A DNA stretch of 62,291 nt from Erythrobacter sp. (lineage in GTDB: Bacteria; Pseudomonadota; Alphaproteobacteria; Sphingomonadales; Sphingomonadaceae): NCBI GenBank assembly GCA_029937545.1, contig JAPYPR010000012.1:1-62291 (forward strand). The letters are read 5' to 3'. Each line of letters starts with the position of its first letter. Positions within the stretch are counted from its first letter, which is position 1. A program made the translations under genes and the position numbers. The notes below the pieces were generated by a model. The model worked only from the letters and a program-made list of their open reading frames with translations. It did no database searches and was not told the origin of the DNA. Shown here piece by piece: positions 13,181 through 22,007 of the stretch.

Positions 13181-14086
13181 TTACGGCGTCTTCTTCGTCG
13201 TGTCACCAAGCTGGCTGACCGGCACCGTTTCCTTGAATGTATGCGTGACATAGGGGAACGGTATCTCGATGCTGGCCTCGTCGAGCGCAGCCTTGATCGC
13301 ACGGACGACCTTGTCCTTGCTTTCCCAGCCAGCGCGCGGTGTCGATCCTGCCCACCACCGCACAAGGAAATCGACCGAGCTGGAATTGAATTCCTGCGCA
13401 AAGATATCGACGCCCTTGCTGGCAAGCACATCGTCCACGTCTTCCACCGCGCGACGGATCACGTCGGCGGCATGGTCGAGCTGAGTATCGTACGAAACAC
13501 CGACCACCACTTCGTGACGACGCTGATCGACATCGGTGAATATCTCGACGGGGTTCTTGAACAGGATCGAGTTGGGAACGACCGTCAACTCGCCGGAGAG
13601 CTTGCGGACATGCGTTTCGCGCAAGGTGATATGCTCGACCTTACCCGTAATGCCTTCGCATTCGATGATGTCGCCGATGCGCATCTTTTCGCGGACCATG
13701 ATCAGCACGCCCGCGAGGAAATTCTCGAAAATATCCTGAAAGGCAAAGCCGATCGCGACCGCACCGATACCGAGCCCGGCGAGCAGGCTAGCGGGGGTGA
13801 GATCGGGCATGACGACGACTGCGGCGATAAACAGGCCGATCAGCCAGATGCCGAGCTTCACCAGCGTGTCGATCAGGTTCTTCAGGCTCGTACGGATCTC
13901 CGTTCGACCCACGATCATGTCCGAAATGCGGACGGCGAAGCGTGCGACGATCCACGTGACGAAAAGTATGATGAGCGCAATAGCTATGCTGGGCAGGGCT
14001 TCGATGAACCCTGTACCCATGTCCTGCAGCTGGTCGCGCAGCGTGCCGATGTAATTCACGTGTATGGAACTCCCTTTGCGGTGCAA
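13181..14086 (-). CDS. MscS-type mechanosensitive channel
   Basis: A 301-residue small-conductance mechanosensitive channel protein. Three N-terminal helices (about residues 28-130) are followed by the pore helix with GLGIGAVAIGFAFQDIFENFLAG, the MscS signature. A β-domain (GDIIECEGITGKVEHITLR) and a C-terminal αβ vestibule domain come next. It opens on membrane tension to release solutes during hypo-osmotic shock. The start is uncertain; a GTG nine codons in is possible. It is a single gene, not overlapping its neighbours. Confidence 0.9.
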   Translation of the reverse strand: MHRKGSSIHVNYIGTLRDQLQDMGTGFIEALPSIAIALIILFVTWIVARFAVRISDMIVGRTEIRTSLKNLIDTLVKLGIWLIGLFIAAVVVMPDLTPASLLAGLGIGAVAIGFAFQDIFENFLAGVLIMVREKMRIGDIIECEGITGKVEHITLRETHVRKLSGELTVVPNSILFKNPVEIFTDVDQRRHEVVVGVSYDTQLDHAADVIRRAVEDVDDVLASKGVDIFAQEFNSSSVDFLVRWWAGSTPRAGWESKDKVVRAIKAALDEASIEIPFPYVTHTFKETVPVSQLGDTTKKTP

Positions 14087-14140
14087 CGCCGGATGCCTGC
14101 AAAGGGTTCCGGCGGCAATCAGCCAGTCCGGACGGCGTCG

Positions 14141-14713
14141 TTACTTTGCCGCAAGCTCCTTGCGTGCGAGTTCGTGCAGCCAATCGGCATGGCGGGGCGC
14201 CTTCTTCGTCTGGCTCCATTCTTCCAGCATCATCGGCGCGACGCGCCTGAGTTCCGCATATTGCTCGTCGGTCCCGATATCGGTCGCCAGTTCGACGCGG
14301 TGGCCGTTGGGATCGAAGAAATAGATCGACTTGAAAATGCCATGGTGCGTCGGGCCCAAAACATCGATGCCGAGGCTTTCGACATGCTCCTTCGCAGCCA
14401 GCAGTTCGTCTTCGCTATCTACCTTGAAAGCGAGGTGCTGAACCCATTGCGGAGTGTTCTCGTCGCGGCCCATGTCCTTCTGGTTCGGCAATTCGAAGAA
14501 GGCGAGAATGTTACCGTTACCCGCATCAAGGAAGACGTGCATGTAAGGGTCGTACTCGCCGGTCGAGGGCACATGGTCTTCCGCGAACGCCGTCGTGTAG
14601 TCCATGCCGAGGACCTTTCCGTACCACTCGACGGTTTCCTTGGCGTCCTTGCAGCGATAGGCAGCGTGGTGGACGCCGCCGAGCTTGACGGGGTGGTGGG
14701 CTGTCTCGCTCAT
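14141..14713 (-). CDS. VOC-family metalloprotein downstream of HPPD
   Basis: A 190-residue vicinal oxygen chelate protein with two βαβββ modules. Likely metal ligands are His in GGVHHAAY near residue 15, His in WVQHLAFKV near residue 94, and Glu in the C-terminal NGHRVELA. The family includes glyoxalase, extradiol dioxygenases and related enzymes. The start overlaps the hppD stop by four bases, so it is translationally coupled to tyrosine catabolism. It may act on a tyrosine-pathway intermediate such as maleylacetoacetate or a by-product; the reaction is not known. Confidence 0.8.
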   Translation of the reverse strand: MSETAHHPVKLGGVHHAAYRCKDAKETVEWYGKVLGMDYTTAFAEDHVPSTGEYDPYMHVFLDAGNGNILAFFELPNQKDMGRDENTPQWVQHLAFKVDSEDELLAAKEHVESLGIDVLGPTHHGIFKSIYFFDPNGHRVELATDIGTDEQYAELRRVAPMMLEEWSQTKKAPRHADWLHELARKELAAK

Positions 14714-15831
14714 TCCGCAGGCTCCGCTTCGACCGTTTCGGCTTCCTCGACGCTCAGCACGCCGCGCTTGATCTGGTCGCGCTCCATGCTTTCGAAGAGG
14801 GCCTTGAAATTGCCTTCGCCGAAGCCTTCGTCGCCCTTGCGCTGGATGAACTCGAAGAACACCGGGCCGACCTGCGCCTCGGCGAAAATCTGGAGCAGCA
14901 GGCGCGGGCTTCCACCTTCGGTCGTGCCGTCGAGCAGGATGCCGCGCATCTTCAGCTCGTTCACGTTTTCGCCGTGATCGGGCAGGCGCTCTTCGAGCAT
15001 TTCGTAGTAGGTTTCCGGCGGCGCGGTCATGAATGGAACGCCGAGGTCCTTCAGGTTGTCCCAGCAGGTGACGAGATCATCGCAGATGAGCGCGATGTGC
15101 TGGATGCCTTCGCCGTTGAATTCCTTCAGGAACTCCTCGATTTGGCCCTTGCCGCCTTCGCCTTCTTCGTTGAGCGGTATGCGGATCTTGCCGTCGGGCG
15201 CGGTCAGCGCCTTGGAGGTGAGGCCGGTATACTCGCCCTTGATGTCGAAGAAGCGGATTTCGCGGAAGTTGAAGAGCGTTTCATAGTAGTCCGCCCAATA
15301 CTTCATGCGCCCGTTGTAGACGTTGTGCGTCAGGTGATCGATGACGTTGAAGCCAGCACCTTCGGGGAATTTCTCGACACCCGACAGGTATTCGAAGTCG
15401 ATATCGTAGATCGACAGGCCTTCGCCTTCGTCATTGGCATAGCGGTCGATCAGATAGACGATTGCCCCGCCGATCCCGCGGATCGCCGGAATGCGCAGTT
15501 CCATCGGCCCGGTCTCGACCTGCACCGGTTCCGCCCCGCGGGCGAGCAGTTCGTCATAAGCCTTCTTCGCGTCGCGGACACGGAAGCCCATGCCGCAGGC
15601 CGAAGCGCCGTGCTCGCGTGCGAAGAACCATGCCGCGCTACGCGGTTCGTAATTGAGGATCAGGTTGATCCCGCCCTGGCGCCAAAGATGCACGTCTTTC
15701 GACCGGTGCGTGGCAACGTGGGTGAAGCCCATTGCTTCGAAGACCGGCTCGATCGCGCCCTTTTCCGGAGCGCAGAATTCGACGAATTCGAAGCCGTCGA
15801 GGCCAATGGGATTTTCGAAGAGATCGGGCAT
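14710..15831 (-). CDS. hppD: 4-Hydroxyphenylpyruvate dioxygenase
   Basis: A 373-residue non-haem iron enzyme converting 4-hydroxyphenylpyruvate to homogentisate in tyrosine degradation. The N-terminal domain begins [16 protein letters not shown]. The C-terminal catalytic domain has the three iron ligands in expected places: the HLTHNVYNG segment, QHIALICDD, and a Glu in the QIFAE segment near the end. It is full length for the family. A strong promoter lies 39 bases upstream at 15870-15898. The downstream VOC gene is coupled by ATGA. Confidence 0.94.
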   Translation of the reverse strand: MPDLFENPIGLDGFEFVEFCAPEKGAIEPVFEAMGFTHVATHRSKDVHLWRQGGINLILNYEPRSAAWFFAREHGASACGMGFRVRDAKKAYDELLARGAEPVQVETGPMELRIPAIRGIGGAIVYLIDRYANDEGEGLSIYDIDFEYLSGVEKFPEGAGFNVIDHLTHNVYNGRMKYWADYYETLFNFREIRFFDIKGEYTGLTSKALTAPDGKIRIPLNEEGEGGKGQIEEFLKEFNGEGIQHIALICDDLVTCWDNLKDLGVPFMTAPPETYYEMLEERLPDHGENVNELKMRGILLDGTTEGGSPRLLLQIFAEAQVGPVFFEFIQRKGDEGFGEGNFKALFESMERDQIKRGVLSVEEAETVEAEPAE

Positions 15832-15869
15832 GTCGGTCCTCAGCCATGATGATTGGTTGCAATGGAAAC

Positions 15870-15898
15870 TAGTTACAAAAGTTACCGTTTTCTGTCAA
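15870..15898 (-). promoter_or_regulatory. Promoter of hppD with GTAAC direct repeats
   Basis: Read on the minus strand: TTGACA at 15898-15893, a 17-base spacer, then TAACTA at 15875-15870. Two direct repeats of GTAAC spaced by four bases (minus-strand GTAAC-TTTT-GTAAC, 15885-15872) overlap the spacer and -10. They are a plausible operator for a tyrosine-responsive regulator. The regulator itself is not in the neighbourhood. Confidence 0.6.
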
Positions 15899-15981
15899 GG
15901 ATCGAACGGCTCGAGACAGTGGCAGTTCCACCGGTCGCAATAGTGCTTGCACGCCGGGCGCAACTGTGATTCTGTGGCACT

Positions 15982-16296
15982 ATGAGACGGTCCAGTTCCA
16001 TAGCAGCGATCCGCAAGGGAAAGGCGAGCCAGCATGGCGCGCTGGCTGCTCTGCTCGTGATGGGCGGGATTGCCATTGCCGGCCCGTCGGGGCTGCTCGC
16101 CTGGAGCGAGAATCTGCGCCTGCTCGACCAGCGCAAGGTCCAGCTTGCCGAGATCGAGAAAGAGCGCACCGCACTGAAGAACCGCGTGGCGCTGCTGCAT
16201 CACGACCATGCCGATCCGGACATGGTGGGCGAACTGTTGCGCAGCCAGCTCAACGTCGTTCATCCCGACGAGGTCGTCATCAAGCTGGAAGACTGA
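15982..16296 (+). CDS. FtsB/DivIC-like septum formation initiator protein
   Basis: A 104-residue protein with one N-terminal membrane helix (about residues 21-42) and a periplasmic coiled coil (LRLLDQRKVQLAEIEKERTALKNRVALL), ending in a short acidic tail. This is the architecture of FtsB/DivIC division proteins that bridge FtsL and FtsQ in the divisome. Its position just upstream of pdhA is the usual one in alphaproteobacteria. It diverges from hppD across 150 bases. Family assignment rests on layout, since this family is poorly conserved in sequence. Confidence 0.78.
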   Translation: MRRSSSIAAIRKGKASQHGALAALLVMGGIAIAGPSGLLAWSENLRLLDQRKVQLAEIEKERTALKNRVALLHHDHADPDMVGELLRSQLNVVHPDEVVIKLED

Positions 16297-16426
16297 CGTC
16301 CGCGCCAAGCGGCTGCATTCCGTAAGGGTTTCGTATGCACATGTGCGCCGCGTGTTGCGCGGCAGGCGCGGCTGTGCCTATAGGCTCGGCACATATTCCT
16401 CCCCGGAAGAACAAGGATAAGATGTC

Positions 16427-17503
16427 TTGGCCAAAGCCCCCAAGAGCAGGAAAAGCCCCGCAAAGTCGCCCAGCGACGATACCGATTTCGCCCTCCATTC
16501 GCTGCAGGATGCGCTGGAGAAGAACAAGCGCTTCAAGGCGAGCGACGAGCAGCTGCAGCATTTCTACGAGCAGATGCTGCTCATCCGCCGCTTCGAAGAA
16601 CGTGCCGGCCAACTCTATGGCCTGGGTCTCATCGGCGGTTTCTGCCATCTCTACATCGGCCAGGAAGCGGTCGCCGTCGGCCTGCAATCGGCGCTGACCG
16701 AGGGGCTCGACAGCGTGATCACCGGCTATCGCGACCACGGCCACATGCTCGCTTACGGCATCGATCCCAAGGTCATCATGGCCGAGCTGACAGGGCGCGA
16801 AGCGGGCATTTCCAAGGGCAAGGGCGGCTCGATGCACATGTTCAGTACCGAGCATAAGTTCTACGGCGGCCACGGCATCGTCGGCGCGCAGGTCTCGCTT
16901 GGCGGCGGGCTCGCTCTTGCGCATCGATACAATGACGACGGTGGCCTCTGCCTCGCCTATTTCGGCGATGGTGCGGCGAACCAGGGTCAGGTGTACGAGA
17001 CATTCAACATGGCGGCGCTGTGGAACCTGCCGATCGTGTTCGTGGTCGAGAACAACCAGTATGCCATGGGCACGGCGGTCAAGCGCAGCTCGGCAGAGAC
17101 CGAATTCTATCGCCGCGGCACTGCTTTCCGCATTCCGGGCATGAAGGTCAACGGAATGGATGTGCTCGAAGTGCGCCAGGCCGCCGAGATCGCCTTCAAG
17201 CATGTGCGCGAAGGAAAGGGGCCGGTGCTGATGGAATGCGAAACCTATCGCTACCGCGGGCATTCCATGTCCGACCCGGCCAAGTACCGCACGCGCGAAG
17301 AGGTGCAGGACATCCGCGAGCACAAGGATCCGATCGAAGGGCTGAAGAAGTTCATGATCGAAAACGGCAGCAAGGAAGACGATCTGAAAGCGATCGACAA
17401 GGATATCCGCAAGGTTGTCAGCGAGGCAGCCGACTTCGCCGAGAACTTGCCCGAACCGGATGCGTCCGAACTCTACACCGACGTTCTGGTGGAGGAGTAT
17501 TGA
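16427..17503 (+). CDS. pdhA: Pyruvate dehydrogenase E1 component, alpha subunit
   Basis: A 358-residue thiamin-diphosphate enzyme subunit that decarboxylates pyruvate. The ThDP/Mg motif GDGAANQG runs to FVVENNQ, and the loop YRYRGHSMSDPAKYR is the usual E1α active-site loop. A lysine-rich N-terminal extension precedes the catalytic fold. The start is TTG at 16427 with AAGGA nine bases upstream; an ATG at 16422 is out of frame. It is followed three bases later by pdhB. The pdhC and lpdA genes lie about 40 kb away in this window. Confidence 0.94.
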   Translation: MAKAPKSRKSPAKSPSDDTDFALHSLQDALEKNKRFKASDEQLQHFYEQMLLIRRFEERAGQLYGLGLIGGFCHLYIGQEAVAVGLQSALTEGLDSVITGYRDHGHMLAYGIDPKVIMAELTGREAGISKGKGGSMHMFSTEHKFYGGHGIVGAQVSLGGGLALAHRYNDDGGLCLAYFGDGAANQGQVYETFNMAALWNLPIVFVVENNQYAMGTAVKRSSAETEFYRRGTAFRIPGMKVNGMDVLEVRQAAEIAFKHVREGKGPVLMECETYRYRGHSMSDPAKYRTREEVQDIREHKDPIEGLKKFMIENGSKEDDLKAIDKDIRKVVSEAADFAENLPEPDASELYTDVLVEEY

Positions 17504-17506
17504 GCC

Positions 17507-18892
17507 ATGGCTATCGAACTCAAGATGCCTGCATTGTCGCCCACGATGGAAGAGGGCACGCTCGCCAAATGGCTGAAGTCCGAAGGTGACGAGATCGTCG
17601 CCGGTGACATCATCGCCGAGATCGAAACCGACAAGGCGACCATGGAATTCGAGGCGGTCGACGAAGGTACGCTCGGCAAGATCATGGTCGAGGAAGGCAC
17701 CGAAGGTGTGAAAGTCGGCACCGTGATCGCCATACTGGCCGGCGAGGGCGAAGATGCATCCGACATCGAGGCCCCGGCAGCGTCCGGCGAGGTCGATGAC
17801 GTGCAGGGCGAGGGAAAGGACGTCGGCCGCGAGGAAAGCGAGGCAGAGATCACCAAGCCGAAGCCCAAGGCCGAAGTCCGCGACCCCGATGTTCCCGAAG
17901 GCACCAGCTACACCTCGACCAGCGTCCGCGAGGCCCTGCGCGACGGCATGGCCGAGGAAATGCGCCGCGACGAGCGCGTCTTCGTGATGGGCGAGGAAGT
18001 CGCCGAGTATCAGGGGGCCTACAAGGTCACCCAAGGCCTGCTCGACGAGTTCGGGCCGAAGCGCGTGATCGACACGCCGATTACCGAATACGGCTTCGCC
18101 GGTATCGGCACCGGCGCGGCAATGGGCGGCCTGCGCCCGATCGTCGAGTTCATGACCTTCAACTTCGCCATGCAGGCGATTGACCACATCATAAACTCGG
18201 CGGCCAAAACAAACTACATGTCCGGCGGTCAGATGCGCTGCCCGGTCGTATTTCGCGGTCCCAATGGCGCGGCGAGCCGAGTCGGTGCGCAGCACAGCCA
18301 GAACTACGGACCCTGGTATGCCAGCGTGCCCGGCCTGATCGTCATCGCGCCCTACGACAGTGCCGATGCTAAGGGCCTGATGAAGGCGGCGATCCGAACC
18401 GAGGATCCGGTCGTCTTCCTGGAGAACGAGCTGGTCTACGGGCGCAGTTTCGACGTACCCGACATGGACGATTACGTCCTGCCGATCGGCAAGGCGCGCA
18501 TCATGCGCGAGGGCTCGGACGTGACGATCGTTGCTTACTCGATCGCTGTCGGACTTGCGCTCGAAGCGGCGGAGGAGCTGGCGGGGGAGGGGATCGATGC
18601 CGAAGTCATCGACCTGCGCACCCTGCGCCCTCTCGACAGGGAGACGGTGCTGGCATCGCTGGCGAAGACCAACCGGCTCGTCATAGCGGAAGAGGGCTGG
18701 CCGACCTGTTCGATCGCTTCGGAGATCATCGCGATCTGCATGGAGGACGGCTTCGACCATCTCGATGCGCCGGTGACGCGCGTGTGCGACGAGGACGTGC
18801 CGCTGCCTTACGCGGCCAATCTCGAAAAGCTTGCACTGATCGATACGCCGCGCGTCGTGAAAGCGGCCAAGAAGGTCTGCTACCGGGACTGA
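17507..18892 (+). CDS. pdhB: Pyruvate dehydrogenase E1 component, beta subunit, with lipoyl domain
   Basis: A 461-residue E1β subunit carrying an N-terminal lipoyl domain (residues 1-80, lipoyl Lys 43 in ETDKATMEF). An acidic linker (about 85-130) leads to the transketolase-like domain, which begins with [16 protein letters not shown] lipoyl domain on E1β is a known alphaproteobacterial trait. Its lipoyl domain is nearly identical to that of PdhC in this window. LipA (31.2 kb) would supply the cofactor. The gene is followed by a terminator at 18921. Confidence 0.95.
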   Translation: MAIELKMPALSPTMEEGTLAKWLKSEGDEIVAGDIIAEIETDKATMEFEAVDEGTLGKIMVEEGTEGVKVGTVIAILAGEGEDASDIEAPAASGEVDDVQGEGKDVGREESEAEITKPKPKAEVRDPDVPEGTSYTSTSVREALRDGMAEEMRRDERVFVMGEEVAEYQGAYKVTQGLLDEFGPKRVIDTPITEYGFAGIGTGAAMGGLRPIVEFMTFNFAMQAIDHIINSAAKTNYMSGGQMRCPVVFRGPNGAASRVGAQHSQNYGPWYASVPGLIVIAPYDSADAKGLMKAAIRTEDPVVFLENELVYGRSFDVPDMDDYVLPIGKARIMREGSDVTIVAYSIAVGLALEAAEELAGEGIDAEVIDLRTLRPLDRETVLASLAKTNRLVIAEEGWPTCSIASEIIAICMEDGFDHLDAPVTRVCDEDVPLPYAANLEKLALIDTPRVVKAAKKVCYRD

Positions 18893-18920
18893 TCCGGGCG
18901 AACAGTTTTGAAGATTACCG

Positions 18921-18949
18921 AAGCCCGCGCCCTAACGTGGCGTGGGCTT
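18921..18949 (+). terminator. Terminator after pdhB
   Basis: An eleven-base stem, AAGCCCGCGCC with GGCGTGGGCTT (one G-U pair), closes a seven-base loop 28 bases after the pdhB stop. The T-run after it is weak (CTTGCATTCT), so efficiency is uncertain. Confidence 0.6.
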
Positions 18950-19064
18950 CTTGCATTCTGCCACGCAGTATCAGAGCGCAATACCTTTCCGGCCGAACGC
19001 TGTCGTTGGTTAGAAGTGCCCGGTGGTTTTCGCACCGCTTTCCCTAACCTCCGGAGAGATTGAA

Positions 19065-19101
19065 GGTTAAGCTCAGTGCGCTTTTTAGCGTTCCTTAACC
19101 A
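19065..19101 (+). promoter_or_regulatory. TTAACC inverted repeat upstream of the Tad genes
   Basis: GGTTAAG at 19065-19071 and CTTAACC at 19094-19100 form an inverted repeat with a 22-base spacer, 70-106 bases before the TadG-like start. The second arm reads TTAACCA, the half-site of the alphaproteobacterial cell-cycle regulator CtrA. The spacing is not the usual TTAA-N7-TTAA, so this is a weak candidate. The rest of 18950-19170 shows no gene. Confidence 0.3.
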
Positions 19102-19170
19102 CGGCGCTTTACGGGCTACTCATACGGGCGTGGCACAAGGCACGCTCTGCAAAAGCCTGGATGTGGTTCT

Positions 19171-20427
19171 ATGATCGATCGTATGAGAACTCTGGTTCGC
19201 GATGTCCGCAAGGACGAAGGCGGCAATGTGCTCACCCTCATGGGTCTGTCCATGATTCCTCTGATCGGGACGCTCGGCCTCGCGGTCGACGTCGCACAGT
19301 GGATAAGCTGGAAACGCGATCTGCGCAGCGCTGCGGATTCCGCCGCTATGGCTGGCGGGCTGGAGTTGAAAAACGGCGGCGATGCGGAAGAGGTCGATAC
19401 AGTTATTCGCAACGTGCTCGGCCGGAATACCCAGCATTCCTACATCATCGAGGCCGTCGAGACACCGCCGACTGCCGGTGAATTTGCCGGCGACGCCAGC
19501 ATGGTGCGTGTGGTCCTTACCACCTCGACCAAACTGCCGTTCTCGGGCATGTTCCTCACGACGGCGCCCACGATCAGGGTGGAATCGGTCGCCCAGGCAT
19601 CGAGCGAAGTCGCCAACTGCATGATTGCACTTGCTCCGACCGGTACGGCTCTTTCGATAACAGGTTCGTCTTCTGTCGATATGAACTGTGGACTTCAGTC
19701 CAATTCGGATTTCGATGCCACCACGAGCGACAACATCACTGCAGGCGCGCTTTCCGCCGTCGGCACCGTGATCGAGGGCAATCGCATCTCGTCGGACACC
19801 CGGATCAACCGCGGCGTAGCGCCGGAAACAGATCCTTACGCCGATCTGATCTCGGACCCCAATGAAGTCTGTTCGAACACTGCATCGGTATCGGGCAAGA
19901 ACAATGTCCTCTATCCCGGATGCTACAAAGGCATCAGTATCGCGAGCAAGGCCGGAGTGACGCTGTCGCCCGGGACCTACTACATCGGCGAGGGCGGCTT
20001 CAAAGTCGCCGGACAGGCCAGCGTGATCGGCACGGGCGTCACGCTCGTTTTTACGAACACAAGCTCGCCGTTCAATGCCAACAAAGTCGGTACTTTCGAC
20101 GCGATGGGTACGTCGAATGTGCAAATCACCGCTCCGGATACGGGTGATTATGCCGGTATCCTGATGCACCAGGACAGCCGCACGCCGCTGTCGAATGCCA
20201 ACCGCCTGTTCGTCACCGGGGACAACAATTCCGAATTCGAAGGGACGATCTACGCGCCGAGCAATCAGGTGACCTTCAGTGGCAACAGCAGCATGACGAC
20301 CGACTGCCTGCAAATCATCGCACAATATATCACCTTTACCGGCAACACGTCGGTGTCGAACACCTGCCAGCCGGGGCGCGGCGTGGTGTCCTTCTCCGGC
20401 GATCAAGTCCTGAGGTTGCGCAAATGA
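19171..20427 (+). CDS. TadG-like protein with β-repeat region
   Basis: A 418-residue protein with an N-terminal membrane helix in the TadE/TadG-like setting (EGGNVLTLMGLSMIPLIGTLGLAVD, then DLRSAADSAAMAGGLEL). Proteins of this kind normally carry a von Willebrand A domain after the helix; here no MIDAS (DxSxS) motif is seen. Instead residues from about 150 on are Ser/Thr/Gly-rich, with repeated short strands (SITGSSSVDMNCG, GVTLSPGTYYIGEGGFKVAG, NVQITAPDTGDYAGILMHQ) that suggest a β-helix. Probably envelope or surface exposed. It overlaps the following TadE gene by four bases. Confidence 0.78.
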   Translation: MIDRMRTLVRDVRKDEGGNVLTLMGLSMIPLIGTLGLAVDVAQWISWKRDLRSAADSAAMAGGLELKNGGDAEEVDTVIRNVLGRNTQHSYIIEAVETPPTAGEFAGDASMVRVVLTTSTKLPFSGMFLTTAPTIRVESVAQASSEVANCMIALAPTGTALSITGSSSVDMNCGLQSNSDFDATTSDNITAGALSAVGTVIEGNRISSDTRINRGVAPETDPYADLISDPNEVCSNTASVSGKNNVLYPGCYKGISIASKAGVTLSPGTYYIGEGGFKVAGQASVIGTGVTLVFTNTSSPFNANKVGTFDAMGTSNVQITAPDTGDYAGILMHQDSRTPLSNANRLFVTGDNNSEFEGTIYAPSNQVTFSGNSSMTTDCLQIIAQYITFTGNTSVSNTCQPGRGVVSFSGDQVLRLRK

Positions 20428-20879
20428 TGATGCAAAAGATCAATCAGCTACGCAGAGACCGCAAGGGAACCGCCACCATCGAGCTGGCCCTTGTCACGCC
20501 GATCCTGCTGACGCTGGCGCTAGCCGGTATCGATATCGCCTTGGGTTATGTGCACAAGCTCGAAGTGCAGCAACATGCGCAGATCGGTGCCGACTACGTG
20601 ATGTCGGAGATGGAGAATGTTCCGACCAACGTCGAAATCAAGACGAGGGTACATGAAGGTAGTGGTTTACCTCTTTCCGCTATCACGATCGAACGCTGGA
20701 TCGAATGTGACGGTGAGAAGAACAGCCTGCCTGCGTGCCTGAACGCCGGCTTCGACTACACCCAGTACCTCTCGATCGAGGTGGAAGACGACTACACGCC
20801 GATCCTCGACGTCAAAGGCTATGCCGATTTCGTGGACCAGTTCACGGCAACCGGCAGCGTAACCCTGCAGGTGGAATGA
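20424..20879 (+). CDS. TadE-family pseudopilin-like protein
   Basis: A 151-residue protein with a basic leader, then KGTATIELALVTPILLTLALAG, the TadE signature. There is a prepilin-type cleavage glycine followed by Glu at the fifth position and a hydrophobic helix. The remainder is periplasmic, with two cysteines (ECDGEKNSLPAC) that may pair. Such minor pseudopilins are processed by TadV/CpaA and help assemble Flp/Tad pili. It overlaps both neighbours by four bases, so the three genes form one coupled operon. Confidence 0.82.
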   Translation: MMMQKINQLRRDRKGTATIELALVTPILLTLALAGIDIALGYVHKLEVQQHAQIGADYVMSEMENVPTNVEIKTRVHEGSGLPLSAITIERWIECDGEKNSLPACLNAGFDYTQYLSIEVEDDYTPILDVKGYADFVDQFTATGSVTLQVE

Positions 20880-21280
20880 TGTCTCTTTTGAGGAAAATTT
20901 CGCGCCACCATAAAGGTGCCGCGGCGATCGAATTCGGTTTGGCGCTTCCTGTAGCGCTCGTACTTATACTGGGTTGCATGAATTTCGGCATCTACCTGTA
21001 TTTTACGAATTCGATGTCGGCAGCGATCGACGATACGGCTCGCTCGGCAACTCTCTGGCCCACTCCCAATGACGCGGAACTGCAGACGAATTTCGAAGAC
21101 TCGCTGCTGACGGCGAAGACCTTCGGTTCGGCCAATCTCACGGTTACGCATGGAACGTCTGCGGACGGCCGCGCGTATGTCGATCTCGAGGGCACTGGTG
21201 CTTATGACATCAACCTGATCTTCGTCGATCTGGGCTCGATTCCGGTACAGTCGACGCGCAGGGCTTACCTGCAGGCCTGA
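20876..21280 (+). CDS. Second TadE-family pseudopilin-like protein
   Basis: A 134-residue TadE-like protein. The start is ATG at 20876 (or the adjacent ATG at 20879), overlapping the previous stop. The motif KGAAAIEFGLALPVALVLILG again places Glu five residues after the cleavage Gly. A short periplasmic region follows with no cysteine. TadE/TadF pairs are usual in Tad loci; here no secretin, ATPase or Flp pilin is nearby, so those genes must be elsewhere or the module has another use. Confidence 0.82.
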   Translation: MMSLLRKISRHHKGAAAIEFGLALPVALVLILGCMNFGIYLYFTNSMSAAIDDTARSATLWPTPNDAELQTNFEDSLLTAKTFGSANLTVTHGTSADGRAYVDLEGTGAYDINLIFVDLGSIPVQSTRRAYLQA

Positions 21281-21324
21281 TCTCATCCATAGGGGCGGGC
21301 CATGAGTATGGCCCGCAATTGCCG

Positions 21325-21978
21325 ATGACTGTCGAGGACCTGCCTCCCGAGGCGCAGGTAGCCATCGGCTATGCTTTGCCCGAGCATCGGGGCGCGTTCA
21401 CCGCGTTACTCGCCTTCGATCGCAATTTAGCGCGATCGGTTGCCGGAGCCAGCGAAGCCATCGTCGGGCAGCTGCGGCTGGCCTGGTGGCGGGATGCGCT
21501 GGCAGCAGATGCCGATGTTCTGCCGCGCGGGAATCCGCTGCTGGACGAACTTGCAATCGGCTTCGGCGAGCAACGCCAGCAATTGGGGGCGCTGGTCGAT
21601 GGGTGGGAGGCGGTCCTGCTGGCAGAGCCGATAGACCGATCTGCAATAGAGTCTTTGAGGTCAGGCCGCGAAGCTGGCTGGCAAGCGCTCGCGACGGCTC
21701 TCGACACGGGCGAGAGTGACGCGGCGGTGCGGCTTGCCGCAGGACGGTGGGCATTGGCCGACCTTATCTCGGGCCTCCCGCAGGAAGATCGCGAGCCGGA
21801 TATCATCGCCGAGGCGCAGGCATCGCTGGGTCAGCCTGCTTCACTTCCCCGAGCGCTGCGCCCCCTTGCCGTTCTCGATGCGCTTGCCCGCCGCTCGCTT
21901 GCTGCCGGTAGCGCGCCCTTGCTTGCCGGACGTGGCAGCGCCATGGTGGCTTTGCGTGCCGGGCTCTTCGGTCGCTGA
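21325..21978 (+). CDS. Squalene/phytoene synthase-family protein
   Basis: A 217-residue protein of the trans-prenyltransferase (head-to-head) fold, shorter than true phytoene synthases (about 300). It has an AFDRNLARSV helix and QLRLAWWRDAL, which matches the usual RLxWWRD(E) region, but the Asp-rich catalytic motifs are not both seen. It may resemble the small NDUFAF6-like, non-catalytic members. The start is ATG at 21325; a TTG at 21319 is possible. It follows the Tad genes by 44 bases on the same strand, with no clear functional link. Confidence 0.72.
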   Translation: MTVEDLPPEAQVAIGYALPEHRGAFTALLAFDRNLARSVAGASEAIVGQLRLAWWRDALAADADVLPRGNPLLDELAIGFGEQRQQLGALVDGWEAVLLAEPIDRSAIESLRSGREAGWQALATALDTGESDAAVRLAAGRWALADLISGLPQEDREPDIIAEAQASLGQPASLPRALRPLAVLDALARRSLAAGSAPLLAGRGSAMVALRAGLFGR

Positions 21979-22007
21979 AAATCTCATAGCACTCAGGAGG
22001 CTAGGAC

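Noticed and set aside
13241..14977. Long open frame on the plus strand across the MscS and VOC genes
   Set aside because: It is antisense to two well-supported genes, has odd composition and no family resemblance; GC-rich DNA commonly leaves the antisense frame open.
16280..18760. 826-residue open frame on the minus strand
   Set aside because: Antisense of pdhA and pdhB, with His- and Val-rich nonsense translation. Not a gene.
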